In this document: one piece after another, positions 25,428-34,102 of the stretch
Position numbering within the stretch: the stretch's first letter is position 1
Layout of the letters: the number at the start of each line of letters is the position of its first letter
NCBI GenBank assembly: GCA_021324735.1
Contig: JAJPIO010000009.1
Coordinates: 576,510-640,509 of the forward strand
DNA: 64,000 nucleotides
DNA from: Bacteroidota bacterium
GTDB taxonomy: Bacteria; Bacteroidota; Ignavibacteria; Palsa-1295
Direction: 5' to 3'
The notes under the pieces: model-generated
What the model saw: the letters and a program-made list of their open reading frames with translations, nothing else
The model's database searches: none
What the model was told of the DNA's origin: nothing
Translations under genes and position numbers: made by a program

Positions 25428-25984
25428 TAATTCTCGGTATCGATCCTGGCACGCTGGTCACCGGCTATGGTGTGATCGAGTCTCTTCAGAAGGGTAGCAA
25501 ACTCTCGCTGGTAGAATATGGCACGATCGAATCGAAGCGCATTGCTTCGCTGCCGCTGCGATTGCGCACGATCTTTACCCGTCTTACCGCTGTCATTGAA
25601 CGTGTCGAACCGGACGAACTTGCGATCGAGTCGGCCTTCTATCATAAGAATGTACAATCGACGCTGAAACTGGGGCACGCTCGGGGTGTTGCTATATTAG
25701 CAGGTATCTTAAAAGAAGTGACGGCTGCGGAGTATGCACCGCGCGAGGTCAAGCGTGCCGTTGTCGGTAACGGGAATGCCTCGAAGGACCAGGTCGAGTA
25801 TATGGTGCGTGCAATGCTTGGGCTGAAAGAATCGGATAAGAAACTGCCGGATGCCTACGATGCACTGGCCGTCGCCATCACACATGCAGCGCGCTCCGGT
25901 GGCTCGACCGCAAAAAAGTCGTGGAAAAATTGGAAACAGTTCGCGGAAGAGAATCCGGAGCGAATTCGTGGTCTAAAAGTATAG
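25424..25984 (+). CDS. ruvC: Holliday junction resolvase RuvC
   Basis: 186 residues from GTG 25424 (MIILGIDPGTLVTGYGVIE). The catalytic acidic residues are D7, E69, D143 and D146 (LPDAYDALAVAITH), spaced as in E. coli RuvC. It cleaves Holliday junctions with RuvAB. It overlaps hpnD by 4 bases, an arrangement without obvious functional meaning. The C-terminal tail of about 30 residues is basic. Confidence 0.96.
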   Translation: MIILGIDPGTLVTGYGVIESLQKGSKLSLVEYGTIESKRIASLPLRLRTIFTRLTAVIERVEPDELAIESAFYHKNVQSTLKLGHARGVAILAGILKEVTAAEYAPREVKRAVVGNGNASKDQVEYMVRAMLGLKESDKKLPDAYDALAVAITHAARSGGSTAKKSWKNWKQFAEENPERIRGLKV

Positions 25985-25990
25985 GTAAGC

Positions 25991-27214
25991 ATGGGTTCAA
26001 AAAAGCGTTTTTCTTTCCCAACGGTCGTTGCGGTCTTTTCCATTTTTTATATTTCGTGTTGTACACGCCCGGCTTTTGCCCAGCTTGCCCCGCAGGACCT
26101 CACCCCCGATAGCTATGTTAAGCTACAGATCGACGACTCGTCTGAATTTTATGTCAATATACTCGGTCGTCCGTTACCCGATCGCATCATCGCCGAGACT
26201 CGGTATGGCCGTCTCGAAATTCCGTTGCGGCGCATCACGGGAGTCATCGATTATCGGTATAATTACGTACAGAAGGATGACCTGAAGCGTGACGCTTTGA
26301 AGAATGAAGCCGACGCTCAGAAGTACAACGTTACCCAATATCTTTCCCGACCCAAGATACCGGACCTTTCGAGAGTAGCAACCAAAGATCACAATCTGTT
26401 TACGGGCCATCGTTATTTGTTCGACGATAGCGCCCATGTGATCTTACAAACCGATTTCGGTACGCTCGTTTTTAAGTATCCAGATATCGATTATGTTGAG
26501 AACTGGTCGGGTGAGGGCGATCGACGCGAAAGCTTCGTAACTTCAGCGTACGTCGCTGTAAAAGATCCAATGGCTTCGCAAGATTTTTTACTTCCCACTG
26601 CCCGTGCATTCGGGGAAGGTCATGCATTTATTTCCGATTATATGGTCGCCGGGCTTCAGCTTAATTACGGCGTGACCGATTGGATGAGCCTGAACGGTGG
26701 GGGAATCTTCGCGCCATTCTTGCCAACGACGGTAAATGCCGGTACTGCCGGTATCAAGCTAACGCCGCTCGCAAGCGATCTCTTCACTGCTGCAGCCGGA
26801 TTTCAGGGAGTGTATTCGAAAGTCGTCAAGCTCAATCGTATCGCATTCCCGTATGTGGCCTTCACCTATGGTACCTGGGAATCGGAATTGACGCTCCTGG
26901 GTGGCTATGCGTGGCAAAGTAACGATTCGGCGGGCTTCGTAACGTATCCTCAGAACTCGTTCATCGGTGCCGCAGGGGATATGCGCGTTGGCGAGAACCT
27001 CAAAGTTGGGCTTGAACTCTATTTCGTTGGCGATTTTGGTATCGTGCCGACGGTCTTCTCGGTCCGCTATTTTGAGAATGATTTCACGATCGATGCAGCG
27101 GTAGTTTTTTCGCTATACAAAGCAGGGGCGAGCAGCATGAAAACGTTGGGCGAATATGTGTTCAACACCAGTTTCGATGTGATACCGATGGTGAGTGGAT
27201 CGTATCATTTTTGA
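25991..27214 (+). CDS. Putative outer-membrane beta-barrel protein
   Basis: 407 residues with a signal peptide (VVAVFSIFYISCCTRPAFAQ). The N-terminal part (about 30-160) may be a small periplasmic domain. From about residue 200 on there are alternating short beta strands (YMVAGLQLNYGVTDWMSLNGGGIFAP, KVGLELYFVGDFG, FTIDAAVVFSLYK) and the C-terminus ends in Phe (GSYHF), typical of outer-membrane barrels. No specific family is recognised. It starts 6 bp after ruvC; the bidirectional terminator follows. Confidence 0.7.
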   Translation: MGSKKRFSFPTVVAVFSIFYISCCTRPAFAQLAPQDLTPDSYVKLQIDDSSEFYVNILGRPLPDRIIAETRYGRLEIPLRRITGVIDYRYNYVQKDDLKRDALKNEADAQKYNVTQYLSRPKIPDLSRVATKDHNLFTGHRYLFDDSAHVILQTDFGTLVFKYPDIDYVENWSGEGDRRESFVTSAYVAVKDPMASQDFLLPTARAFGEGHAFISDYMVAGLQLNYGVTDWMSLNGGGIFAPFLPTTVNAGTAGIKLTPLASDLFTAAAGFQGVYSKVVKLNRIAFPYVAFTYGTWESELTLLGGYAWQSNDSAGFVTYPQNSFIGAAGDMRVGENLKVGLELYFVGDFGIVPTVFSVRYFENDFTIDAAVVFSLYKAGASSMKTLGEYVFNTSFDVIPMVSGSYHF

Positions 27215-27260
27215 AGCGCAAGCTAAAGCGCAAGCTAAAGCGCAAGCTAAAGCATGCGCT
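27215..27260. repeat. Three tandem copies of AGCGCAAGCTAA
   Basis: Perfect 12-bp units at 27215-27226, 27227-27238 and 27239-27250, then a partial copy ending AGCATGCGCT. The array can form AGCGCA/TGCGCT hairpins. It starts directly after the stop codon of the barrel gene and precedes the terminator. Confidence 0.9.
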
Positions 27261-27263
27261 ACA

Positions 27264-27294
27264 AAAAAGCCCTCCGCAATGCGGAGGGCTTTTT
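27264..27294. terminator. Bidirectional intrinsic terminator
   Basis: Perfect stem AAAAAGCCCTCCGC / GCGGAGGGCTTTTT with loop AAT. A-tract and T-tract on the two sides allow function in both directions. It lies between the convergent barrel gene (plus) and the sorting-domain gene (minus). Confidence 0.95.
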
Positions 27295-27319
27295 GACAAG
27301 AATAAGTAACAAAGGGGGA

Positions 27320-27832
27320 TTATCGCACGATCGTTACTCGGCTTTGTACCAATGCACCGGGTATCCGTGCGGCGAGAATATATGCGCCGCTTGCAATACC
27401 GGTGAGATCAAAGCTTACCGAATGAGAGCCATCCGGCCACGGACCATTTAGTAGCGTTCGCACTTCTTTGCCGGTGAGGTCAAAGAGGCGAAGATCGATA
27501 TTCGCCGCGGAGCCAAGCGTTAGGCTGACGTTCATCACGTCCGACGTTGGGTTCGGCCATGTCGAGACCGTTAGCCCTGAGGCTGACGTTGTGGACACGC
27601 TGTTAGAAGAAGCCGCTTGCTCTGAAGTCCAGAATCCAAGTTGAGCATTGATGGTCCCGTTTGAAGCGGTACCAGTAACAGCTTGTCCTGCCGTTAAGCC
27701 GGCGTTGATCGTCCCGTTTGAGGATTGGCTTCCACCTGAACTAACAACCGCCTTCTGCAGCATTACCTGTGCACTTCCAAGGCTTGGAAGTAGTAGCACA
27801 GCGACTGCGATCAAGAAAAATCGTTTTATCAT
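27320..27832 (-). CDS. Small secreted protein with type IX sorting domain
   Basis: 170 residues: signal peptide (FFLIAVAVLLLPSLGSAQ), a short Ser/Gly/Asn-rich body (QSSNGTINAGLTAGQAVTGTAS...) and a C-terminal Por/type IX sorting domain (LTVSTWPNPTSDVMNVSL...GAYILAARIPG...RVTIVR). The body is only about 60 residues, so this is mostly a secretion tag on a short adhesive-looking segment. It lies 12 bp downstream of the long repetitive protein, probably in one operon. Confidence 0.8.
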   Translation of the reverse strand: MIKRFFLIAVAVLLLPSLGSAQVMLQKAVVSSGGSQSSNGTINAGLTAGQAVTGTASNGTINAQLGFWTSEQAASSNSVSTTSASGLTVSTWPNPTSDVMNVSLTLGSAANIDLRLFDLTGKEVRTLLNGPWPDGSHSVSFDLTGIASGAYILAARIPGALVQSRVTIVR

Positions 27833-27844
27833 ATCTTCTCCCGC

Positions 27845-29662
27845 TTATTGGTTGATGATAAGATAATTAAAATCCAAATTAGAAGAAAGCGGTACTGCTC
27901 CGATAAGACCCACAGTGAAGGTACCCGTGCCGGTGCTGGTAATGCGGATCGGAGTCAGACCGGAAAGAGCAGAATTCACTGTCAAAAAGATCATGGAATT
28001 TGCTTTCGCATACACGTTGGAGATCACTGCGGTCAGTGAGCCTGCGGAGATCGTACCACTCCCGACAGGACCAACGAGCGATAATCCACCGACTAATCGG
28101 GCAGCCGTTCCACCGGAAGCGGATGTCGAGTCATACAACGCAGTTTGAGCTGTAGAGCGAATCGTGGTTGCTCCATTTGCTGCGACAGTAAATACGCCCT
28201 TTCCTGTTGAATCCGATGCGGAAATAAGCGCAGATCCGGTAGCATTCGATGTGTTTTGAATCTGTAACACTGCTCCATTCGCCACGGAACCAGTCGCGTT
28301 AATGGCGGCCCCACCCGTTGAGCTGACGGTCAATCCGGCGCCGGAAGCGGATGACTGTACGGTCGCTGCACCGTTCGCACCGATGGTGAACAGCGTATTT
28401 CCTGTGCTATTTAATGCCGAGATCAACGTTGCGCCGGCACCGGTCGCAGTGTTCTGTAAACGGAGTATCGCGCCATTGGCGTTATTCGCCGTCGCGCTAA
28501 TGGCGGTCGTTGCATTGCCGTTGATCGTCAGCGCGGTATTCGCGTTCGATGTCAGTGTTGCTGCACCGCTGCCAGTGAGTGTAAAGATATTCTGTCCTCC
28601 GGAATTTGCTGCCGTGATGAGATTACCGCTTGCCGAAGCCGACAGGTTTTGTAATTTGAGAAGCGAGCTCGAGCTATCCTGAGGCGCGGTGAGGGTAAGC
28701 CCCTGATCGGTAAGATCGAGCACTGTTCCTGAAGCGCTCATAGCCCGAATGATCTGTCCGGTCGCAACGCCGGAAGCATTCTTCACTTGCAATGCGGCGT
28801 TCGCGGAAGAATTCGTCGTTGCATTGATGGCGGAATTCAAAGTCGACAGTGCATTGATCGCGACTCCACCGCCCGTGTTGGAAATGTCCAACGCTGCAAG
28901 ATTTCCAGATGTTGTGGCGGTAAGTGCCGAACCGCCCGTAGCGTTCAGCTGCAATGCCGAACCCGTACCGGTGTTGGCCAACAGTTCGGCTGAACCCGTA
29001 CCGGAGTTCGTTAAAGTTAAGAGTCCGCTACCTGAATTTAATGTTTGCGAGAACGGAAGCGAAAGCCCACTGCCTGAACCCGTAAAGTTGAGTGAGATCG
29101 TGTCGCCGCTCGTTGTCACGCCAAGGTTTCCACCTCCCATGATATTCACTGCGCCGCGCATACCGTTAATGCTGGTAACGATATTCTGTCCGACATTTTG
29201 CAAGAGCGATGAATCGAGGCGCGTGAGTATGTTCGCACCAACATTCAAAGCAACCCCTGCGGTATCTGCAACATGCGCTGTAGCTGCGGAAGGTACACTG
29301 CCGATCCGAAGGCGGGGTGTTAGCTCGGCGCCACCATCGACTGAAATTCCAAGCTCGTAGTTTGTCCCGGAATTAATAGTAAGGTGCTGATTCGCATTCG
29401 AGCCAAGCATTACCGTAAAGACGCCATCAGTGGTATTGACGTTATCGGTTTCTGTGTATACGGCATTGGAGCCGCCTACCGTGTAAACATTGATTGTGAC
29501 CTGATGCGAACCGTTCGCGACCGCAGTGCCATTCATGTCCGTTAAACGGCCCTGTACGGAAAAGCTGGTGTTCGCAGAGGTATTTGCATTCTGAGCATGA
29601 AGTGCTGGAGTAGAAAGAAGAAGCACGAGCAATATGCTCGTAAAATTGAGGCAAAGTTTCAT
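27845..29662 (-). CDS. Long Ala/Thr/Gly/Ser/Asn-rich repetitive surface protein
   Basis: 605 residues from ATG 29662 with signal peptide (LCLNFTSILLVLLLSTPALHAQ). The N-terminal domain of about 110 residues (SFSVQGRLTDMNGTAVANGSHQVTINVYTVGG...TPRLRIGSVPSAATA) is common in Bacteroidota surface proteins. The rest is low-complexity beta-rich repeats of about 65 residues with recurring words such as NGAILRLQNTATGAGATLIS and FTIGANGAAT. It is probably a fibre or beta-solenoid adhesin. It has no sorting domain of its own, but the next gene does. The start chosen is the one that opens the signal peptide. Confidence 0.75.
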   Translation of the reverse strand: MKLCLNFTSILLVLLLSTPALHAQNANTSANTSFSVQGRLTDMNGTAVANGSHQVTINVYTVGGSNAVYTETDNVNTTDGVFTVMLGSNANQHLTINSGTNYELGISVDGGAELTPRLRIGSVPSAATAHVADTAGVALNVGANILTRLDSSLLQNVGQNIVTSINGMRGAVNIMGGGNLGVTTSGDTISLNFTGSGSGLSLPFSQTLNSGSGLLTLTNSGTGSAELLANTGTGSALQLNATGGSALTATTSGNLAALDISNTGGGVAINALSTLNSAINATTNSSANAALQVKNASGVATGQIIRAMSASGTVLDLTDQGLTLTAPQDSSSSLLKLQNLSASASGNLITAANSGGQNIFTLTGSGAATLTSNANTALTINGNATTAISATANNANGAILRLQNTATGAGATLISALNSTGNTLFTIGANGAATVQSSASGAGLTVSSTGGAAINATGSVANGAVLQIQNTSNATGSALISASDSTGKGVFTVAANGATTIRSTAQTALYDSTSASGGTAARLVGGLSLVGPVGSGTISAGSLTAVISNVYAKANSMIFLTVNSALSGLTPIRITSTGTGTFTVGLIGAVPLSSNLDFNYLIINQ

Positions 29663-29804
29663 AGCGTTATGATTGATAAGGTAGCAATGGGTTAGCGACA
29701 ACAACGGGCTGCCACCAACGTAGAAAAACGACCCAGCCGTAACCCAGCAATTCGCGGGCCAAGGATTAAGCGGAGCTAATGGAGGAGTAATCGAAACCTA
29801 TTGG

Positions 29805-31235
29805 CTATTCGCCAATGATCTTCGCTAGCTCTCGGTGAGAGATGGTAAGGGCGACGTCGTGATTAATGATACCCAATTCCAACAACCGATCGACTGCCAC
29901 CTTCTTCGTTTTCTGCTCGATCTCTTGCACGGAGTCGGTACCGAAAACATGCTTGAGCCAATGGACACCCTTGGCTAAATGAGTCCTCTCATCGGCGTTT
30001 ACATAGTCGAACATCCGGCCGGTAAGGTCATCGCCTTTGTCGTACGCTTCTCGGGCATATCGTAAGCACTCCTGGACGATGTTCGCCTCACCGAATAAAT
30101 TGATCTCGGCAAAGGAATATAATGCGGGCATCTTCGTACGGACCTTTATACCGAGCAATCGATTGAGCAGATCGTAGGGATCATAACCGAGAGCTTCCAT
30201 TGCCTTATGGCCAAGTTCAGTATGACGAGTCTCATCCCAAATGATTCGAGAGAGATCGTAATCAAATCCGAATGGTACATCGCGAATCTCGTAGAGAACA
30301 TTGCCGAACGTTTCGATCGCATCCATCTCATCTCGCTGAGTGCGAACGAGGTTAAGCCGTGTCTTGTCGAAGTCGCTTTCGTATACCTTTGCATGATGCG
30401 CCGCATCCTTACCACCGGTCGATGCAGCATCATTATCCGCAACCTGATACTCATACGTATGCTCGAACGTACCAAAGCGCGGATCGCGCGTTGCAATAAA
30501 CGAGCGTTCAAACGGTGGCTTACCTTCTGAACGTAGCGATTGCGGTCGCGGGCCTTTAAGGAGTGTGCCGGTCACACTACCAAACGAGCGCAGTAATTTT
30601 TCGAGGTGGTACTGCCATTTGTGCAAGCCCGCTTCCTCATAACCACCTTGTATGTATGCTTCGATCGCTCCCTTGCCCCAGGCGATCATCTCGTCATAAT
30701 CAGCGAGAATGTGCCGGATCATTCGCACCGTCGGTGCATCGGCCACTTGATCGGTATGCGCGGAATGTTCGGTATACGCTTGTTTTATTGCAGGCAACAC
30801 AACTCCGTAAAGACCCGCAACGAAGTGAGCAGATGTTTCCGAATATATCAGCTCGTTAAAGAATTCGGTAATATCCGGCGAGTGAAATTTATCAGTTGCT
30901 TCTTCCGGCATTCGAAGCTCAGTGAGCCGTGTACGGATCTTCATACCGGCTTCGGCGTGCCAGTAAATGTGCCGTCCAAATTCTACTTTGACCTCGAACT
31001 CCGGTGTCCCCATGCTCCAGCCCGCTAAAGAGCGGAGCATATTACGCTCGAAAGAAAAGAATCGGAGAAGGCGTTTCTGATTTTCTTCGACTGTAAAATC
31101 TCCTCCGAGCCTGCGAAGATCTTTGGGAAAATTATAGCGCTTAAGCGGGAGACCAACACCGCGCAGTTCGCGTGAGTCACTCCATGCTTTTTCCATTTCC
31201 TGATTTTTATCCTGAGGATGACCGTTCAGCTCCAT
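29805..31235 (-). CDS. Ferritin-like diiron-fold protein, function unknown
   Basis: 476 residues, no signal peptide or membrane span. ExxH motifs typical of a four-helix diiron bundle are E335-T-R-H338 and E416-R-T-H419, with E308 (DEMDAIETFG) as a likely further ligand; an earlier candidate set lies at E85/H89/H93 and E133/H137. The overall pattern resembles DUF455-like and other ferritin-like proteins, but the length is about twice that of a single bundle, so two bundles are possible. The reaction is unknown; oxygen-dependent redox chemistry is a guess from the fold. Confidence 0.7.
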   Translation of the reverse strand: MELNGHPQDKNQEMEKAWSDSRELRGVGLPLKRYNFPKDLRRLGGDFTVEENQKRLLRFFSFERNMLRSLAGWSMGTPEFEVKVEFGRHIYWHAEAGMKIRTRLTELRMPEEATDKFHSPDITEFFNELIYSETSAHFVAGLYGVVLPAIKQAYTEHSAHTDQVADAPTVRMIRHILADYDEMIAWGKGAIEAYIQGGYEEAGLHKWQYHLEKLLRSFGSVTGTLLKGPRPQSLRSEGKPPFERSFIATRDPRFGTFEHTYEYQVADNDAASTGGKDAAHHAKVYESDFDKTRLNLVRTQRDEMDAIETFGNVLYEIRDVPFGFDYDLSRIIWDETRHTELGHKAMEALGYDPYDLLNRLLGIKVRTKMPALYSFAEINLFGEANIVQECLRYAREAYDKGDDLTGRMFDYVNADERTHLAKGVHWLKHVFGTDSVQEIEQKTKKVAVDRLLELGIINHDVALTISHRELAKIIGE

Positions 31236-31348
31236 ATCACTCCGAGACTTGTGGGATCAGAGCGAACAACTGGCCGGTCGAGTATAGAATTCCGATTTAA
31301 GCACATTCATGGTAGGGGTGCTTAAATCGCTGATTCTCAAGGGAATAT

Positions 31349-31897
31349 CTACTCCATTCCGTGTGTGTGAGGACTTAGCCGGTAATCCATATTCACTACG
31401 ATAGCTCCGTTAGGAGTCTTTTCCATATTGTTCTTATAGATCGATCCTTTTGAATAATCCTCACCCAGCTGAGTGACGAGCATTTTCGATATTTCTTCGA
31501 TCTGCTCCGAGGTTAGGTCTTCCACGGCTTGTGTGATCTCTTTCGACGCCAGAGCGCGAGTGGAAGACCCGATACCTTGATAGGCCGGGATAAGATCGGC
31601 GCGAACAGTAAGAATGCCCCCAATTGGTTGTGGCTCGTACTTCACAAACACATGGATCGCATGTTCTTCGAGAATGTGCTGTGCCAGACCGGTGAGAGTA
31701 CTCGCGTTGCAATGTTTATCATGCTCTTCGATGATCTGTTGTGCGCAATGGCGTATCTTGGGCAGGATCGTATCGAAGGCCGGTCTAAATGCCGAACCGG
31801 CGTTCTGGGAAGAAGAGCCATCGGGGTGCTGGGCAATTGCTGACGTGGAGCAGAAAAAAGATGCGGCGACGAAAACAAGCGACAAGACTAATTTCAT
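31349..31897 (-). CDS. Exported protein, function unknown
   Basis: 182 residues: signal peptide (KLVLSLVFVAASFFCSTSAIAQ) then a soluble domain with several His residues (IRHCAQQIIEEHDKHCNASTLTGLAQHILEEHAIHVFVKYEP) and a helical segment (SKEITQAVEDLTSEQIEEISKMLVTQLG). No family is recognised. The His/Cys/Glu cluster could bind a metal. It is divergent from the symporter gene, with a 79-bp gap. Confidence 0.6.
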   Translation of the reverse strand: MKLVLSLVFVAASFFCSTSAIAQHPDGSSSQNAGSAFRPAFDTILPKIRHCAQQIIEEHDKHCNASTLTGLAQHILEEHAIHVFVKYEPQPIGGILTVRADLIPAYQGIGSSTRALASKEITQAVEDLTSEQIEEISKMLVTQLGEDYSKGSIYKNNMEKTPNGAIVVNMDYRLSPHTHGME

Positions 31898-31976
31898 AAT
31901 GATATTGTGCGTTAATGCCAGTAGAAACTTACGGACATTACAATATACATTTGATCTTTATTCGTAGATTTGAAGA

Positions 31977-34070
31977 TTGCGTTTTCTCGGCCTACATATT
32001 ATTGATTGGGCGATCATTGGGCTCTACCTTGTGGTCCTAATTGTGATCGGTCGTCGCATGCAGCGGCGCATTCGGTCGACCCGCGATTTCTTCCAAGGCA
32101 ATCGTAGCTTCGGCCGGGTCCTGATGGGGTTTCTCAATTTTGGCAATATGGTCTCGGCCGATCAGGCCGCGGGTGTGACGCGCGAGATCTATCGACAGGG
32201 ATTGCAGGGCGTCTGGTTTCAGAATCTCGTTCTCTTTATCACCCCTTTCTATTGGTTTACCTCGGTCCTTCAGCGCCGAGCTCGATATTTGGCGCCCGGT
32301 GATATTTATGAGCACCGGTTCGAGTCGAAGTTCTTAAGTGGTCTTTTTGCCGTCTATTTGCTGCTCGCAGCGATCTACGGTTCATCGATCGGATATCTCA
32401 TTACTGGAAAGACCATGCAGGCGGTGATGGTAAAGCCATCATACGAGTATAGTGCAAAGGAAGCTGCGAGCATCGCGGGATTTCAGGAAATGCGCCAGCT
32501 CGAAGTAAAAGAGCAAAGTGGAATTTTACCGGACAGCCTAAAACAACGCCTTACACAACTCCACGAACAAGAACGACAAGGTAAGATCAGTGGTACCATA
32601 TCGTACCTCGATATTACAACGTTCTATCTTATCTATGGTGGAGTTACTGCGGCGTATGTAATAATGGGAGGACTTTTTGCGGCTGCTTTTACCGATGTCC
32701 TACAAGGTATTATGATACTCTTGCTCTCGACCATCCTTATTCCGGTTGGCCTGATGAAGCTTGGCGGATTTAGTGGTCTTCATGCACGAGTATCGGATGA
32801 CATGTTCCGGCTCTTTGGCAGTGGTGCGGGCAGTGAGTATACGTGGTGGTTCGTCGCAACGATGGTGTTAGTGAATCTTATTGGTCTCGCACCTCGAAGT
32901 TTTACGATAGGAGGTGCCGCGAAAGATGATAATGCTGCACGGACTGGTATGGTTAGCGGTGCTTTCGTAAAGCGCTTTATTATGATAGGCTGGGCGCTAA
33001 CCGGCCTTATCGCGGTTGCACTATACTCCGGTCAATTATCAGACGCGAGCTACATTTGGGGTACGATGACGAACGACCTTCTCGGTGCAGGATTTGTCGG
33101 TCTTATGATCGCAAGTGTACTTGCTGCGAATATGGCGTCGAAAGCATCTTCCAGTTTGGAGTGGTCTGCCGCATTTACAAAGAATATTCTCTTGCCGTTG
33201 CGTCCACAAACATCGGAGATAACGCAGGTCCTTGCCGGACGCATCGTTATCTTCCTTGTTCTTATCGGAGGAATTGGCTTTGCCTATATGGTGGACGACA
33301 TTTTTATTGTCTTCAAGTATGTGCTCTCAATTGGTACTATAATCGGTCCATCACTGTGGCTTGTTTATTTTTGGCGCAGGCTAACGACCAAAGCGGTGAT
33401 CATGCAAATGCTGCTGTCGATATTCGTTACAGTCGTCGTTCCGAACGTTGTGCCAGCGATACAATCGCTTCGTGAAAGCCCTGCATTAACCGTAGTAACA
33501 CACGGTCGAGAGGAACATGAAGTGGTTCGCGCGAAACAAGAAGACGTAAAAGAAGGACGAGCGAAAACAATAGGCCAGGAGATCATTAAGGTAAAGCGCG
33601 AAGAACCAGCCGGTATCTATTTCGAGAATATCGAGGCGAAGGCAGATGGCCACAGGATCGGCAGCGGTCTTTTCCGCTTCCAATTATGGGTCGTAGGTCT
33701 TTTCGGAATCAATCTTACCTCCTTTAGTAAAGCCGGGCTTTCGGCCACTTCATTTCTTTTCGATATTGTTTTTCCGTTCGTAATTCTGTTTATCGTGAGC
33801 GTCATTACTCGACCGAACAGCGAGCGGGTCCTTCGCGAATTTTATGCGCGGGTACATACGCCGGCTATCGCAAATACCGAGCAGGATGCTATTGAAGTAT
33901 TGAAGCGGATCGATGATCCTTCTCTTGTTGAACGCGACAAGATATTCCCTCACACCAATTGGGAATTTTGGAAGCTTACGAAACAAGATTATATTGGCTT
34001 CGGACTTTGTTGGTTGGGAGTGGTAGCTATTGTTGGATTATATTTGCTGCTCACTCATATCGGTTCGTAA
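31977..34070 (+). CDS. Sodium:solute symporter (SSS family)
   Basis: 697 residues from a TTG start; an in-frame stop lies just upstream at 31971. The N-terminal helix (IIDWAIIGLYLVVLIVIGRRMQRR) and the following FFQGNRSFGRVLMGFLNFGNMVSADQAAGVTREIYRQG match the SSS core. About 13 membrane helices are expected. A hydrophilic insertion of about 80 residues lies before the last helices (roughly residues 495-575, Lys/Glu-rich). A possible TAnnTTTG box (TACATTTG) lies at 31946-31953. A sugar or organic acid substrate is likely but not assignable. A glycoside hydrolase gene follows after 32 bp. Confidence 0.85.
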   Translation: MRFLGLHIIDWAIIGLYLVVLIVIGRRMQRRIRSTRDFFQGNRSFGRVLMGFLNFGNMVSADQAAGVTREIYRQGLQGVWFQNLVLFITPFYWFTSVLQRRARYLAPGDIYEHRFESKFLSGLFAVYLLLAAIYGSSIGYLITGKTMQAVMVKPSYEYSAKEAASIAGFQEMRQLEVKEQSGILPDSLKQRLTQLHEQERQGKISGTISYLDITTFYLIYGGVTAAYVIMGGLFAAAFTDVLQGIMILLLSTILIPVGLMKLGGFSGLHARVSDDMFRLFGSGAGSEYTWWFVATMVLVNLIGLAPRSFTIGGAAKDDNAARTGMVSGAFVKRFIMIGWALTGLIAVALYSGQLSDASYIWGTMTNDLLGAGFVGLMIASVLAANMASKASSSLEWSAAFTKNILLPLRPQTSEITQVLAGRIVIFLVLIGGIGFAYMVDDIFIVFKYVLSIGTIIGPSLWLVYFWRRLTTKAVIMQMLLSIFVTVVVPNVVPAIQSLRESPALTVVTHGREEHEVVRAKQEDVKEGRAKTIGQEIIKVKREEPAGIYFENIEAKADGHRIGSGLFRFQLWVVGLFGINLTSFSKAGLSATSFLFDIVFPFVILFIVSVITRPNSERVLREFYARVHTPAIANTEQDAIEVLKRIDDPSLVERDKIFPHTNWEFWKLTKQDYIGFGLCWLGVVAIVGLYLLLTHIGS

Positions 34071-34102
34071 TATCCTTCTTCATTCTCCGTCCTCATAATA
34101 TT

